Shown here piece after piece: positions 43,864 through 55,261 of a DNA stretch of 64,000 bases. Source of the stretch: Malaya genurostris (lineage: Eukaryota > Arthropoda > Insecta > Diptera > Culicidae); NCBI RefSeq assembly GCF_030247185.1, contig NC_080572.1:34084971-34148970 (forward strand), written 5' to 3'. A program made the position numbers and the translations under genes. Numbering within the stretch: the first letter of the stretch is position 1; every line of letters begins with the position of its first letter. Below the pieces are notes generated by a model. It was not told the DNA's origin. It did no database searches and saw only the letters and a list, made by a program, of their open reading frames with translations.

Positions 43864-44849
43864 TTGATAATAGGAGCTCATCCTCCTATAATTACGGCGT
43901 GCTCAAAACTAAAAAGCTCTACTAACGGAGTACCTCAAGGAATCCACTTAGGACCGTTTATATTTTTACTCTACCTCAATGATCTCAACTTCTCCGTGAA
44001 ATGTTTCAAACTATCATTTGCTGATGATTTCAAACTATATCATCCTATAAAGGAACTAGAAGATGCACGTTTTCTGCAAGCTCAGTTTGACACATTCGCC
44101 AAATGGTGCCACAATAACAAGATGGTACTAAACGCTTCCAAATGCTCCATTATATCTTTTTCCCGTAAACGCTCAATAATTACATATGACTATCATCTCT
44201 TGCAAAATGTCCTCAAACGTGAATCCTCGGTCAAGGACTTAGGTGTTATTCTCGATCACAAATTAGATTTCAAGAATCATGTCGATTATGTAATTTTGAA
44301 GGCTTCTAAATTCTTAGGCTTCATATTTCGGATCACTAAGAACTTTACCAATATACACTGAAGACTCTTTATTGTGCGCTAGTTCGATCAACATTAGAAT
44401 ACGCAGCTATCGTTTGGTCGCCTCATTATCAAATCGACATTGATCGTGTCGAAAGTGTCCAACGCAAATTCGTAAGATTTGCACTCCGCAATCTACCATG
44501 GAGGGACCCATTCAACCTTCCTAGTTACAAAGATCGCTGTCGGCTTATTGAGCTAGATCCGCTGTCTGTACGTAGGAACGTTTGCAAGGCTGTCTTTATT
44601 GCTGATCTAATTCAATCACGTGTTGACAGTCCTGATCTCCTACAATTGATCGATTTTGACATTCATCGTCGAAGTCTTCGTTCTCATCCATTTATACGAA
44701 TTCCCCATGCTAGAACCAATTACGGATATAATGAACCCTTTTCCAGTATGTGCCGTTTATTCAATAGTTGCTCACAGGAATTTGATTTTCATCTCTCTCG
44801 TAATGCGATACAACGATTATTCCATGATTCTTTATTTTTGCAGTTATAA
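43864..44849 (+). pseudogene. LINE reverse transcriptase, C-terminal half with one frameshift
   Basis: The first frame (43864-44361) has STNGVPQGIHLGPFIFLLYL (motif B), KLSFADDFKLYHP (the FADD catalytic box), WCHNNKMVLNASKCSIISF, VKDLGVILDHKLDF and KASKFLGFIFRITKNF. A shift at about 44356 moves the sequence to another frame, which continues LKTLYCALVRSTLEYAAIVW, QRKFVRFALRNLPWRDPFN and DRCRLIELDPLSVRR, ending at the stop at 44849. Motif order and sequence parallel residues 233-540 of the RT at 23394-25037, so this is a related but distinct family. Fingers and motif A are missing through 5' truncation near 43864. It would be active only with those parts, so it is dead. Confidence 0.85.
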
Positions 44850-45413
44850 TACTAATGTTAATTCTTTCCGCTCGACCATCCCTTCGTTCTCTCCACCATC
44901 TCCATTGAAAACTAATAAATTCGCTCGCTGTAACTAATCCTGTTGTATCTCCTCTTCTCCGCTCTTAATCGTTCTTCTCTATTCTTTTTGAATACTAATT
45001 AGATCTATATGTCGGTTCTAACCTCGTTTGCTAGCCCTCTTTTTTATCCGTCTTCCACCATCTTTTCGATCACTAATTAGATCTACATGCCGAACCTAAC
45101 CCCGTTTCGTTCGCCAACTCTTATTTACCACTCCCTCCTTCTACCTCCCATTTTAAAGCATATTTCTTTTCTTCTTTAGTTTTAATGCAAAATCACCATC
45201 GTTTACCCGATGGATTTAGTGTCAGAGTAGGTTAGCTAGGATTAGTTTTAATTGATAGTATTAAGTACATACATGTATCTGTTGGATTGTTGTAATCTGT
45301 TGATATAAACGATGAGGAGGTTTTATGCCTGCTGGAGTGAGAGATTATTATTTCAGCTCCATTGGGCTTTTTCCTGCTCCAAATAAATAAATAAATAAAT
45401 AAATAAATAAATC
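43864..45413 (+). mobile_element. 5'-truncated LINE with (AAAT)n tail
   Basis: The RT fragment is followed by a 3' untranslated region of about 530 bases, pyrimidine-rich at first (TCTCCACCATCTCC) and ending TTTTTCCTGCTCC, then eight or so AAAT units (45381-45413). The tandem tail marks the 3' end of the RNA copy. Confidence 0.8.
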
Positions 45414-46274
45414 AACGACGACGAAAAAATCTCCAAATCATTTGGGGAAACTCGGATGAAAATTTGAGAGATTTCAGACAGAAAAATAGAATAGAAAAAT
45501 CACACTATAACGTTTATGGCAAAGTACTGTCCATTTTGAATAATTGAATTCTTGACTATACTGGAGTCGATACTAGCTCTCATTGATAGCTCTCACACCA
45601 GAAACTAAAAGCTATTCGTGACTGTTTGTTGAGAAAACAAGAAATCACATACAATAATCATTCCAGCTAATTTAATCTCTCAAGCTACATTTCACTTTTC
45701 ATTAGCTCCCGTCCAAATGGACATGGATGACAACTGTCAGACGGGCAGATTCGGATCGTAATCCAGTGTGGGGTAAGCAACTGAACGACAACATACCGAG
45801 CTGATATGTGCAATGATGGAAGAGTTGACAATGCACATCATTTGATGTGTGTTTTATGTCAAGCTACATACTGTTGTCTACCGACATCGGCATCATATGG
45901 TTTTATGGGTGGGGAACATCAAAACGTCAACAAAGTGAAGGATCTGCTTGTTATGGTGTTTGCTAGGTTTGCTCAAGAGCTTCTCATCCTTCATGAATTT
46001 GATATGGCTTGGTTAACCCCTGAATGACTAAACCATTTGGTTGGTCAGTGCCGAGTTGGGTTTTATTGTTAGGATTTTTCCGTTCAGTGTTTTTAATACC
46101 CTTTTGATTGTGTCACGCGAGAACTGAGAGAACTTTTAAACAGCACCTACCGATTTTTACGTTGTTCTTTGCTTGTTCGCTTGTCACAGGTTGTTTTACT
46201 ACTTCAGTAGTATTCACATTTTTTCTAGACTTAATATCAATGTTTGTAGTTTAAGCGGTTAGTGGAGTAAAACT
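45414..46274. other. Intergenic DNA, nothing recognised
   Basis: A 73-residue frame at 45806-46027 has no known motif. Confidence 0.4.
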
Positions 46275-46425
46275 AAACCGTTTTTGTAAAAAAATTTCCT
46301 CAAATTCCACTATGAATAGATTCGAAATACTGGTATCTGTCTGTATCTATTACGTTAGTATTATAACGATATTGTTAAAAAATCTTCATAGTGGAATTTA
46401 AGGGAAATTTAAGGGGTTTAGATTT
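46275..46425. repeat. Foldback structure of about 150 bp
   Basis: AAATTTCCTCAAATTCCACT then ATGAATAGATT on the left (46292-46322) pairs with AATCTTCATAGTGGAATTTA then AGGGAAATTT on the right (46381-46410), with a few unpaired bases. TAAACC and GGTTTA extend the pairing outward. No frame or target duplication is visible. Confidence 0.55.
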
Positions 46426-46734
46426 AATATGTTTATACATAGAAAATTGCTAGATAACCGAGATCAGTAAAACAGTGCTATTGATGGACGTGATTTTTTA
46501 GTGAAAAATCGTAGTTTTCATTTTGAACAACCACGAAAAATTAAAAGAAATAAAATAGGTCAAACAGAAATTTTGGGGTTTAGAATAACTTCTACTCTAA
46601 CTATGGTGCTTTGATCTGCTGATTTCTGATTAGTCTGCGCTGAGATACAGTGGACACCGCAAATCACGATTTCTAAGTGTCTTAAAAATACTTTTTTTTT
46701 CGACTTATTTCTCAATATTTTTCCACGAAAAATT

Positions 46735-46957
46735 GACAAAATGTTGATCGAATGATGCTTTTTATCATGCAAAACTTTTAAATTTTTTTTTGTTGAATGA
46801 AAATTCTGAAAAAAATTCGTAAAAATGATGATTTTTTTCATCATTCAGACACTGACCCGGAGAACAAACTGGGCACTCCATAACTTCTATGTTTACCACT
46901 CTTTAGTCAATTGTGAATTATGGATTGCACCATTATCTTGTTGAAAAATGTTATCTC
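46735..46957 (-). repeat. Flanking duplication, left copy (about 216 bp)
   Basis: From GACAAAATGTTGAT through GATGCTTTTTATCATGCA, TTTTTTTCATCATTCAGACA, GGAGAACAAACTGGGCA and AACTTCTATGTTTACCAC, this matches 50951-51157 along its whole length, about 85-90 percent identical by eye. It directly abuts the 3' tail of the Loa-like element. Confidence 0.75.
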
Positions 46958-46958
46958 T

Positions 46959-46985
46959 ATCAGGAATCAGGAATCAGGAATCAGA
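46959..46985 (-). repeat. Tandem TTCCTGA tail of the Loa-like LINE
   Basis: On the plus strand ATCAGGA is repeated at a 7-base period three to four times. Tandem short repeats at the 3' end are a known feature of several non-LTR clades, and this one marks the junction with the flanking duplication. Confidence 0.8.
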
Positions 46986-47419
46986 ACTTATTGGCTCAAG
47001 TGGCACGTTCCCCTAGTTATTTGGAGACTTGTGCCTTGCCGTAGCTTCTCATCAATCTCCTGATGGGAAGGGAAGGATAAAAGGAACATGGAAGGGAATT
47101 GTGAAGTGGGTGAGGTGGAAAAACAGCACAAACATAAAGAAACAAATCGTTCTGCATCCCCGAAAGGATGCTGAACGATCTGCAAGTTCCAAAATGCACA
47201 GTTAATAAAACCTTCAACCCCCGAGAGGATTTAGAGATTTTACAAAAGCGACACCATTCTGCATTCCAGGAAGAATGCAGAACGATTTGCAGTATGTACA
47301 AGCAGAGGTATATTTGGAACCCCATAAAGGATGCCAAACAATCTACTAAAACCTTTTTGAGGTCAATACAGAAAGGATTCATTCACTCCAAACGATTTGA
47401 CCTTTTGACTATAGCTCAT

Positions 47420-48165
47420 TACCACATTGGGTGAGAGTTACATATCGGATGATATGAAGTACCATAATCGCATTCACACAAACCACACGAATAATACTCA
47501 GCACGTTCAATAGTAGCCATGTGATAATTGAGTTTGAAACGTCCAGTCAGAACTCTGACCAGCATACTGCAATGATGCTTGGAAAAAATGCAGTAGGCAC
47601 TTTGGCATTTTCTGATTTAAATCTGGTAAAAATGATTTGTCTGAGCGAAAGTTTGCAAGTTACGCCAGTAGCTGGCATGTCTGGATGCAGCCCAAGAACG
47701 AATCTTGTGCTTTTTTATCCAACTAGTTGAAAGTGGTAAAGTTGGCTCAGGACCAACGAAATCATTCGTTGCACCAGCTCTAGCCAACTCAGCAGCCCAT
47801 TCATTTCCAGTAATACCAAAATGGCCGGGTATCCATTAGAAGTAAACGGAAATGCTAAGATTTTCAATTTGAGTTTGACATGCGATCACTAGATTCGACC
47901 GTCAATCATTTGAACTGAGTGCTATTAAAGTTGCCTGACTGTCGGAACAAAAATAAATTCGTTTACCACAGATTCTCTGCTGAAGTGCCGATTGTATTCC
48001 ACACAAAATCGCGTAGATTTCTGCTTGGAACACAGTACAGTATCTACCAAGTGAATAAGACTGCTCTAACCTCATTTCACGACAGTAAACACCAGCACCA
48101 GCACGACCTTTCAACAGAAAACTGTCTGTATAACAAACTATGTGTTCATCAAGTTGTTCAACCAT
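47420..48165 (-). pseudogene. Loa-like RNase H and cysteine tail
   Basis: Frame 48165-47902 has HIVCYTDSFLLKGRAG (first Asp), TVFQAEIYAILCGI (Glu) and IYFCSDSQATLIAL (second Asp). Downstream in another frame, WIPGHFGITGNEWAAELARA at about 47840-47780 supplies the His loop. A Cys-rich stretch SCGLCECDYGTSYH follows near 47490-47440. All four RNase H positions can be read, but a frame break separates them. The domain would remove element RNA after reverse transcription. Confidence 0.8.
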
Positions 48166-48317
48166 TCCTCACGAAGAGGATATCTCACATTGAAAGTTTT
48201 GAAAGGAAAACTGCATGTAAGATTTAGGTCACTAGGAGCGAGTAAATACACATCCCACGTAACAATTTGAGACCACAAGCGAGTGTGGCTAGTAGGATAG
48301 TCTATAGGGTTACTGTT

Positions 48318-49240
48318 TCAAAGCACTGTAACCTTAAGACGGTATGCACAAGATAATGCTTCTTGTTTTAGGAACACATGTAGTGGTTTAATGCTCAGTA
48401 ACGCCTCTAGAGCAGCAATAGGAGTTGTCGTGAATGCTCTTGTCATCGCCATTAGAACCATCCTTTGAAGATGATTTAGCTTTGACTGAACTGTCGCAAC
48501 TTCTCCTTTCTGCCACCATACAAGACATCCATATGCTAAAATTGGTCTAACGATAGTTGTGAAGATCCAATGAATGTATCTGGGTTTGAGTCCCCATGAT
48601 TTTATAAAAGCTCGTCTGCATTGGCCGAAAGCCATGCAAGCTCTTTTAATCCTGATGTCAATGTGAGCAGACCAATTCAGTTTTGAGTCAAGAATAACCC
48701 CGATGCATTTAACTTGATCAACCACAGTAACCTCTGAACCGAAGCACTGTAACGGACGAGCTCCTGTGATTATCCTACGATGAGTGAAAAGCACCATTGA
48801 TGTTTTGCCCGGATTTACAGATAATCCAACCTGACAACACCATTGCTCAACAGATCGCAGGGCTTGCTGCATTAAATCAAAGAGAGTGTTAATGCTTATA
48901 CTGGTCATCAATATATGATAATCGTCGGCAAAACCGTAAGTCGGAAATAAAAGGTTATTAAGTTTCCTTTACAAACCATCAGTGACTAGGTTCACATAGA
49001 AGGGGAGATAGTACACCACTCACAGACACTCAGCTTTCTTATCTCTGCTTGCCGAAGCGATGAACAAAGAAGTCGATTGCTAAGCTGAAGGTGTGCCATG
49101 ACCACGGGCTGCTTCCAGAATTGAATTGAAAGACACGTTATCAAAGACACCTTCAATATCTAGGAAAACTCCCAAGCGAGATTGCTTTTGTGAGAAAGCT
49201 TTTTCAATGTTGTACACGACATCATGTAACAGGGTTGTAG
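48318..49240 (-). pseudogene. Loa-like reverse transcriptase, C-terminal part
   Basis: Broken frames read VQYNIEKAFSQ and LGVFLDIEGVFDNVSFNS (motif A) near 49200-49110, then YGFADDYHILM (FADD box, near 48940-48910). The open frame 48911-48318 (197 residues) continues SVNPGKTSMVLFTHRR, VKCIGVILDSKLNWSAHIDI, KRACMAFGQCRRAFIKSWGL and HLQRMVLMAMTRAFTTTPIA. These are the palm end, thumb and connection of an insect LINE reverse transcriptase. Upstream fingers are present only as scattered remnants to about 49900. Confidence 0.8.
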
Positions 49241-49941
49241 TGGACTGGTAGTGGAGACGACATCATGTAACAGGGTTGTAGTGGACTACGCTGGTAAGCA
49301 TGTTGTATTCCATGTAGCGGATGCACGCCCAGACTAACATTCCTGATATAGTGATCGACCATGCGTTTCACTGTTTTAAGAAGAAATGAGCTAAGACTGA
49401 TAGGCTTGAAACTCTTCGCTTCCTCATAAGTCTCGCGACCGTCTTTGGAAATAAATTTGACAATTATTTCCTGCCAAGCTCTTGGAATATATTAAAGTTA
49501 GTATTTTTCTCAAAACATGTTTGAAATGTTCATATCCTTTCTGTAGTAACACTGGTAAAACTCCATCCTTTCCAGTAGACTTGTACGGAGCAAAACTCTC
49601 AACTGCCCATTAGACCGGTTCAATCGTCACAACGCTTCGAGCAAGGGCCCAAGAATCGTAACTACCCGAAAAAGTCTCAGCAACCGCTGTGGGTGATGTC
49701 TCCATACAGTGAGTGTGAGTGTTAAAATATAGTGAAGTACATCACCTTCATCAGACTCACCATCTGAAGTTCTTAACCGACATTAAAGTCCTTAGATTTC
49801 GGAAGTAACTTATTTAATCTGCTAGCCTCGTTGAGACTAGAGACATTTTCCAACCATTTTCGGCAAGTTCGGCCTTCTACCACAGAGTTCCTCTAGTAGC
49901 TCGCACAATCCTAAGTGGACAAGCCTCTTCATATGCTGCAA

Positions 49942-50796
49942 CTATGAGTGAGTTTGTCTCGTCGACAACATTTTCCAAATCAATTGGGGTTTCAATTGTT
50001 GGTTGATACCCGTAAAATTTTGTCGCCAAGCCCACTTCACAGAGCTTGTAGATTTGGGATTACGATATGTGATAATATCAAATTTAAAGTTTGAATGATC
50101 AAAAAAGATGTACTTATGATCTGATAACGAAGGTTCGAGCTCATCAGAGATAAGCCAATTTACCAACTCATGCGCAATTCTATCAGAGCAGAAAATTACG
50201 TCCAAAACCTCCTCTCTTCCAGAGCTCGCAAAAGTTGGTCGATTTCCTGCATTGACTGTACAGGTTTGTACTGCTCACAAATTCAGAGGTTTGTACAGCT
50301 CACAAATATCAGAGCCTCTCGAATTTATGTCTGTGCTGTCCCAAATGATATGGTGAGCATTTATGTCACTGCCGATTATAAGCGGTAAATCACTATTGCA
50401 GCAGTATGATACAACCTTTTTGAAGTCATCGCTTGGCGAAGGTTGTTTATGCGGTAAATATGCCGAACAATAGACATATTTCCTGTCTATGCCATCAATA
50501 GTCATACCAACTGTGACAGCACAAATATCTCGAGTTGTGAGTTCCGATATGAGAGAAACATCGAGATCACTATTTGCAAGTATGCATGCACGAGGCGTTT
50601 CACGTGGATTAGTCATACCCTTCTTGTTGAAGGCAACGAAGACTGGGTTTAACAACTTTCCAACGTAGAAGTTTTGTAAATATGGTTCTTGAACCAAAGC
50701 TTTAGAAGTATTACCTTCTTGTAGAAGTCTGGATAGATTCATAGTTGCTGTACGTTTATGATGGAGTTTGATTTGTGCTACTCTAACCGTTATCAA
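49942..50796 (-). pseudogene. Loa-like endonuclease domain
   Basis: Frame 50796-50275 begins VRVAQIKLHHKRTATMNLS, then SKALVQEPYLQNFYVGKL, DICAVTVGMTIDG, KYVYCSAYLPHKQPSPSDDF and LPLIIGSDINAHHIIWDS. These are the N, QEPYL and GxDxNAHH landmarks of the family's apurinic-type endonuclease. Frame 50205-49942 holds the end: MDVIFCSDRIAHELVNWLIS and ELEPSLSDHKYIFF, with the SDH motif. A 25-bp duplication (50263-50312) breaks the frame between the two. Length is near normal. Confidence 0.8.
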
Positions 50797-50950
50797 TTAA
50801 AGTAATGAACACTACATCTCCAGCACTTATCGTACAACAACTAAAAGAAACCAAATATGTTGGCGTTTTATCGCCTATAGCGAACCATTGAAGGTTTTTT
50901 TTTAAATCCTTGAGTCATTTAAATCCCACGAGTTGCGAAGAATGATGAAT

Positions 50951-51157
50951 GACAAAATATTGATTGAGTGATGCTTTTTATCATGCAAAATATTAGAATT
51001 TTTTTGTTGAACGATAATTCTGAAAACAAATTCATAAAAGTGATGATTTTTTTCATCATTCAGACACTACCCCGGAGAACAAACTGGGCAATCCATAACT
51101 TCTATGTTTACCACTCTTTAGTCAATTTTGAATTATGGATTATTTTGTTGAACAATA
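50951..51157 (-). repeat. Flanking duplication, right copy (about 207 bp)
   Basis: Partner of 46735-46957. It lacks ten bases (GCACCATTAT) present in the left copy inside the transposase motif FQQDNGA. It continues without a break into further Tc1-type transposase text to the right, whereas the left copy continues into the transposon's other end. Confidence 0.75.
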
Positions 51158-51723
51158 TAATCCGGACCCTCCAAAGACTCACCGTGTTCAATCAAGCTTA
51201 TCTATAACATTTGTATGTAGTCCTCTGACTTCATTTTAGTGTAAATTCACGCCAATGGAAGTTTTCCACGAAATGAAAATGCTCCCCACACAATTAGCGT
51301 ACCGCCTCCGAAATTTCGACTCATTTTAACAATAGGATCTTTACGCAAATCATGTCAATAGTATTGCCAGCCATCTGGTCCATCCAGGTTAAACTTCTTT
51401 TCGTCGGAAAAGAGTACGTTTTTCCATTTAGCGGTCCAGGTAATGCATTTTATGCGAAATTGAAACGGTGTAACTTATGCTTCTCTGTTAAGCTATTTTT
51501 TACCAATCTTTTACGCCAATTTAGGTTTTCATTGCTTGACAAAACTTGTTAAACACGTCGTGTTCTTTTTTGATTCATTGCAATTTCAAAAATTCTTCTC
51601 TTATCCTTCTCCGGAAGCGTACTTTTACTCCCACGTTTTTCGATACAATCAGGGCTGACATTATGCATCTCGAATCGAGGCTCTCGAAACGATTATTTTT
51701 GACGTCGATTCGACTGAATTGTG
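51158..51723 (-). pseudogene. Tc1-type transposase, central part
   Basis: In broken minus-strand frames the text runs through an RKTWE-like N-terminal part, LARKIGKK, KCITWTAKWKNVLFSDEKKF near 51450-51400, NLDGPDGW near 51385 and LIVWGAF-type remnants toward 51260. WxxVxFSDEKxFxLDGPDG is the hallmark of Tc1 transposases, with the second catalytic Asp in SDE. Stops and frameshifts are frequent. The enzyme would cut and paste the element at TA sites; here it is dead. Confidence 0.75.
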
Positions 51724-52755
51724 CACGGAGAACCCTACGATCATAAAATTGCGATATCGCAGTTTTTGATTTTTGCGATAGTTGATTTAACTAATTTATT
51801 TTTGATTCAACCAATATGGTTTTTGATTTGCATATATTCAAGTAGTTGAAAAATATGTTGTTTTGAATGCTGTCAAATGCCGGAGACAGTTGAAAGCAAA
51901 ACAATAATTGCAATGCAAAATCAACAGCTTTTTTAGTTGAAATCTGTTCGCGTCGCTTCAAAATGTCAATGAAAACAACATCGATGGTTAAAGCGTTTGG
52001 TGAAATTGTGTTTATTCGATTTGAGAAATTTATGATAACAAGTGTTTATCTAACAGCGGTGTTGTGATAAAGTTAACCTTGTTTTAAGATGAAAAAGATT
52101 TGGTGACAAATTGGAAAATGTTTATGAATGATCATCTCGTAATCTTTCAGGTATGCGCAAAAATTTCATGCTTCAAATTCGATCATTGATTTACTTCCAG
52201 CAGACTGTTTTACTTCCAGCTGTTTGATACCGATGATGATGCATTAGCAATAAAACGCTTTTTGACATGAATTCAATTTATGAAAGTAACAGGAGCGAAG
52301 GGTTTCAAACACAGAACGCGCTGCGATTGAATGGCGCGTTTGAATTGCCGTCGCAAAATTCCAATTCCCAGCGGTTGATGCACCCAAGCTCATATAAATT
52401 GACTAAAATTTTCGCAAATCAATAACATTGTTCGAATTGATTCAACTATTTGCAATGTCTAAAACAAATAAAACCGATTCATTTTTCCACTAGCAGAATT
52501 TTGTTTCAATAACAACACCAGTTATTTCAACTAAAATATTTGTTGAAATTGAAAGGTATGTGTCCTCACTAATTGACAGCATTTTTTTTCAAACAGTTAA
52601 ATTAGTTGTTTCAACCATCGTTTCTGCTAATCGAAAAACAAAAATGACAGTTTAGTTAAAACAACAATCGATTAGTTGTACCAAATTTTAACCAATCGAA
52701 TTCAGAAAATCAACTAATATTCTGGTTGAAATGGGATCGCGGGTGGTTCCGTGTG
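51722..52755. mobile_element. CACGGA-family inverted-repeat element, complete, 1030 bp
   Basis: The element is 51724-52753. Left tip CACGGAGAACCC, right tip read inward CACGGAACCACCC. TG stands on both sides (51722-51723 and 52754-52755). It lies within Tc1-type transposase text. The same element in opposite orientation is at 5529-6555. It contains many TAGTTGAAA and TTGATTTAACTA words, a CGATATCG palindrome near the left tip, and an unassigned interior. Confidence 0.85.
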
Positions 52756-52860
52756 GCATTACGTATCGCGTTCGACTTTTTGATCGAGATCTTAACAATG
52801 TGGTACTAGATTTCGACTGGCGCGGTTCGAATTGTCAAATAAAAATAAACAAACCCATGC

Positions 52861-54542
52861 ACATTGCAATCACAAAAAAATAAAACTGTAAATTATTGTT
52901 TGGATATTTTCGATTACATTAATGCGGTTCGAGTACTGAAAAGAAAGAAAATGTTTGTAATACGAAATTTTGTTTGGAATAATATAACTACATATCTGCT
53001 ATTTTTTCCAATTGAGATGCCGATACATTTTCCATCCATATGGAATAGTAAAGAATTTTTTAACTGCGAGCTTGTAAACAATCAATAGATAAACTTTGAG
53101 AATTATAATAAAATATACTCTGTGTTTTTCATGTATTGTTGCATGTTTTATACATTTACGTCGTCCTGTAGTTTTAATCAAAGGCTTTTAGGTTCTGCAG
53201 CATTCATTGTAGTGTTTATAATCTATCTAGGTACTATTGAAGAGTCAAATTAGAGTGTTTATCACGAGATAGCGAAATAGTGATGCTTTTGACATATTCC
53301 ATATACTTTGATGGCGTTAGGGAAGAAATAAATTTACCTGAGTTTAAACGATTTCTGACTACAGAACCTTATAAATATGATAAAAATTTATTCACGTGTT
53401 GTCATCAAGCGTATAATTGAAAACTGCTTCTAGTATATTTGAAAATTTCGGATAAATTTTATATTATTTGTACACATACAAAATTTATTAATATGTTATG
53501 ACTCGTGCAAGTTGACGAATATGATCAATTTCGATCATAGTTTATCAAATTATCTATAAATCCAGTCATAAAAACTAATAATTTTCCAGATGTGTAAATA
53601 ACACTCAATCTCAATTCTTCAAAATTCATATTCCATTTCTAAATTATTGAATAATATGAATCAAAAATACTGCATAAAATCACAAAAACATCTGGATACT
53701 CCAAGTCATGGTAATTCAGATTAGAGTGAAACAAATCAAAATAAAATTTTCAGTTGTTATCATTAACAAACAAACATTAAATAGAACACAAATGAATCAA
53801 AATTTTTCTACTATTTTCAACTTTTTGCATTAGGAAACCTTTTTCAACGACACCCACTTTCCTACGCCTTTTCCTACAAGTCGTTTTAGTAACGTTTTCC
53901 TTCCACCGATTCCAGAAATTTTATAACAAACTACGGTTACTGGACAAAGTTTAGTTGCGACATACTTTTGTTATATTAATTAAATAACGTGCAGCTTTCA
54001 ATTAATATGATTTGAACGACTCAAACATAATATGTCAAACGCATAAACACATACGATGATATATAAGACAATGCATTAGACTGAAGCTTATAAATGCTAA
54101 TATGTTTATGAAAATCTATGACGGTATCAATAACTACCTTTAAATAAAACGGAACGTATTAAAAAATTCAAGGTCGATAGCAAAAAAGCTTTCGACCATT
54201 TCTTATCGAGTTTAGTCGTTTATAAGCTCGATTGTTTTGGTTTCATAATGTCAAAATTTCTTGATAATCTAATACTTTTTCGAGTGAATTCGAACGAAGC
54301 TCGATGATCAAGTTCGAATCGAGAACCGTAATACGAAACAATTTTATTCGAATCGAGATACATAATGCCACCCCCGGTTTCACATATCTTTTCAAAAATC
54401 TACCGGAAACAGTGTATGATCGAGAAAGCTTTCGAGCATTTCCCTGCGTCGTGGTATGTCCTAATTTTTATTTTTTTCTTACAGCATTAGATGCTTAGAT
54501 CGACCCATGACTATTATAATACAACAAAACTGCTTTCGTCAC
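52861..54542. other. Intergenic DNA, nothing recognised
   Basis: AT-rich text with small frames (52864-53088, 54304-54498) lacking known motifs. The part up to about 52860 may still belong to the Tc1-type element. Confidence 0.45.
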
Positions 54543-54552
54543 AATCGAAGTA

Positions 54553-54607
54553 TTGTGTGTGTGTGTGTGTTTGTGTGTGCGCGTATTTGTGTGCGTATGT
54601 GTGTATG
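54553..54607. repeat. (GT)n tract
   Basis: Alternating GTGTGT interrupted by single changes, running directly into the (TA)n tract. Confidence 0.9.
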
Positions 54608-54910
<303 letters not shown>

Positions 54911-54924
54911 TACAATGAAAATCA

Positions 54925-55165
54925 TTTCCGGCTCATTTATATTCCATGGAAATTAGTACAATATAGGTATTCTCGGAACGGGTTTGATAAGTAGATGTCG
55001 GAAAACGATGGTTTATTGATATTCCTTGAAAACCCTTACAATATGAGTATTTTCGGAACGGGTTTGATAAGTAGATGTCGGAAAACGATGTTTGAGGTGG
55101 TTCTGAATTCCAGGATGGCGACTTCCGGTTTATTGATATTGCTTGAACACCCTTACAATATGGCA
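54925..55165. repeat. 117-bp satellite, short inverted block
   Basis: About two units (one shortened by about 40 bases) of the same satellite as 55262-56965 but in the opposite orientation, with GGAACGGGTTTGATAAGTAG twice. With the following array it forms a large inverted arrangement around a spacer of about 95 bases. Confidence 0.85.
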
Positions 55166-55261
55166 TGTTTTTAGAGGCACAACATAGTTAAGCGACTCTT
55201 CCCAAATATTAATACAATATAGGATACAATCAGCAATCCACTAATATTCAAACATTATTTT

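Larger units (their letters stand above)
46958..50950 (-). mobile_element. Loa-like non-LTR retrotransposon with RNase H, dead
   Basis: The 5' end is near 50950 and the 3' end near 46958 on the minus strand. Order: endonuclease (50796-49942), linker, reverse transcriptase (about 49200-48318), RNase H (about 48165-47690), Cys-rich tail (to about 47420), 3' untranslated region, and a tandem 7-base tail TTCCTGA (46959-46985). Domain order and RNase H together with CPQGG-like RT text point to the Loa or a related I-group lineage; Loa-group elements (Lian) are known from Aedes. Numerous stops and frame changes. Internal duplications of 41 bp (49216-49287) and 25 bp (50263-50312) are present. Confidence 0.75.
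46560..52860 (-). mobile_element. Tc1-type DNA transposon, dead, hosting two insertions
   Basis: Minus-strand transposase text is found at 51750-50951 and again at 46957-46735. It includes HKKARLEFA-like remnants, FSDEKKFNLDGPDG-type text in broken frames near 51420-51340, GEHFHF near 51270, and FQQDNGAIHNSQLTKEW (46950-46900). A TA followed by CAGTGGACACC at about 46648 is a possible terminal repeat. The Loa-like LINE (46958-50950) and an inverted-repeat element (51724-52753) interrupt it. The catalytic D of the FSDE region is readable but the final DDE/D residue region (PDLNPIE in relatives) is not found. Outer limits are approximate. Confidence 0.7.

Noticed and set aside
45379..45413. Independent (AAAT)n microsatellite
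   Set aside because: It sits exactly at the 3' end of the LINE and is better read as its tail.
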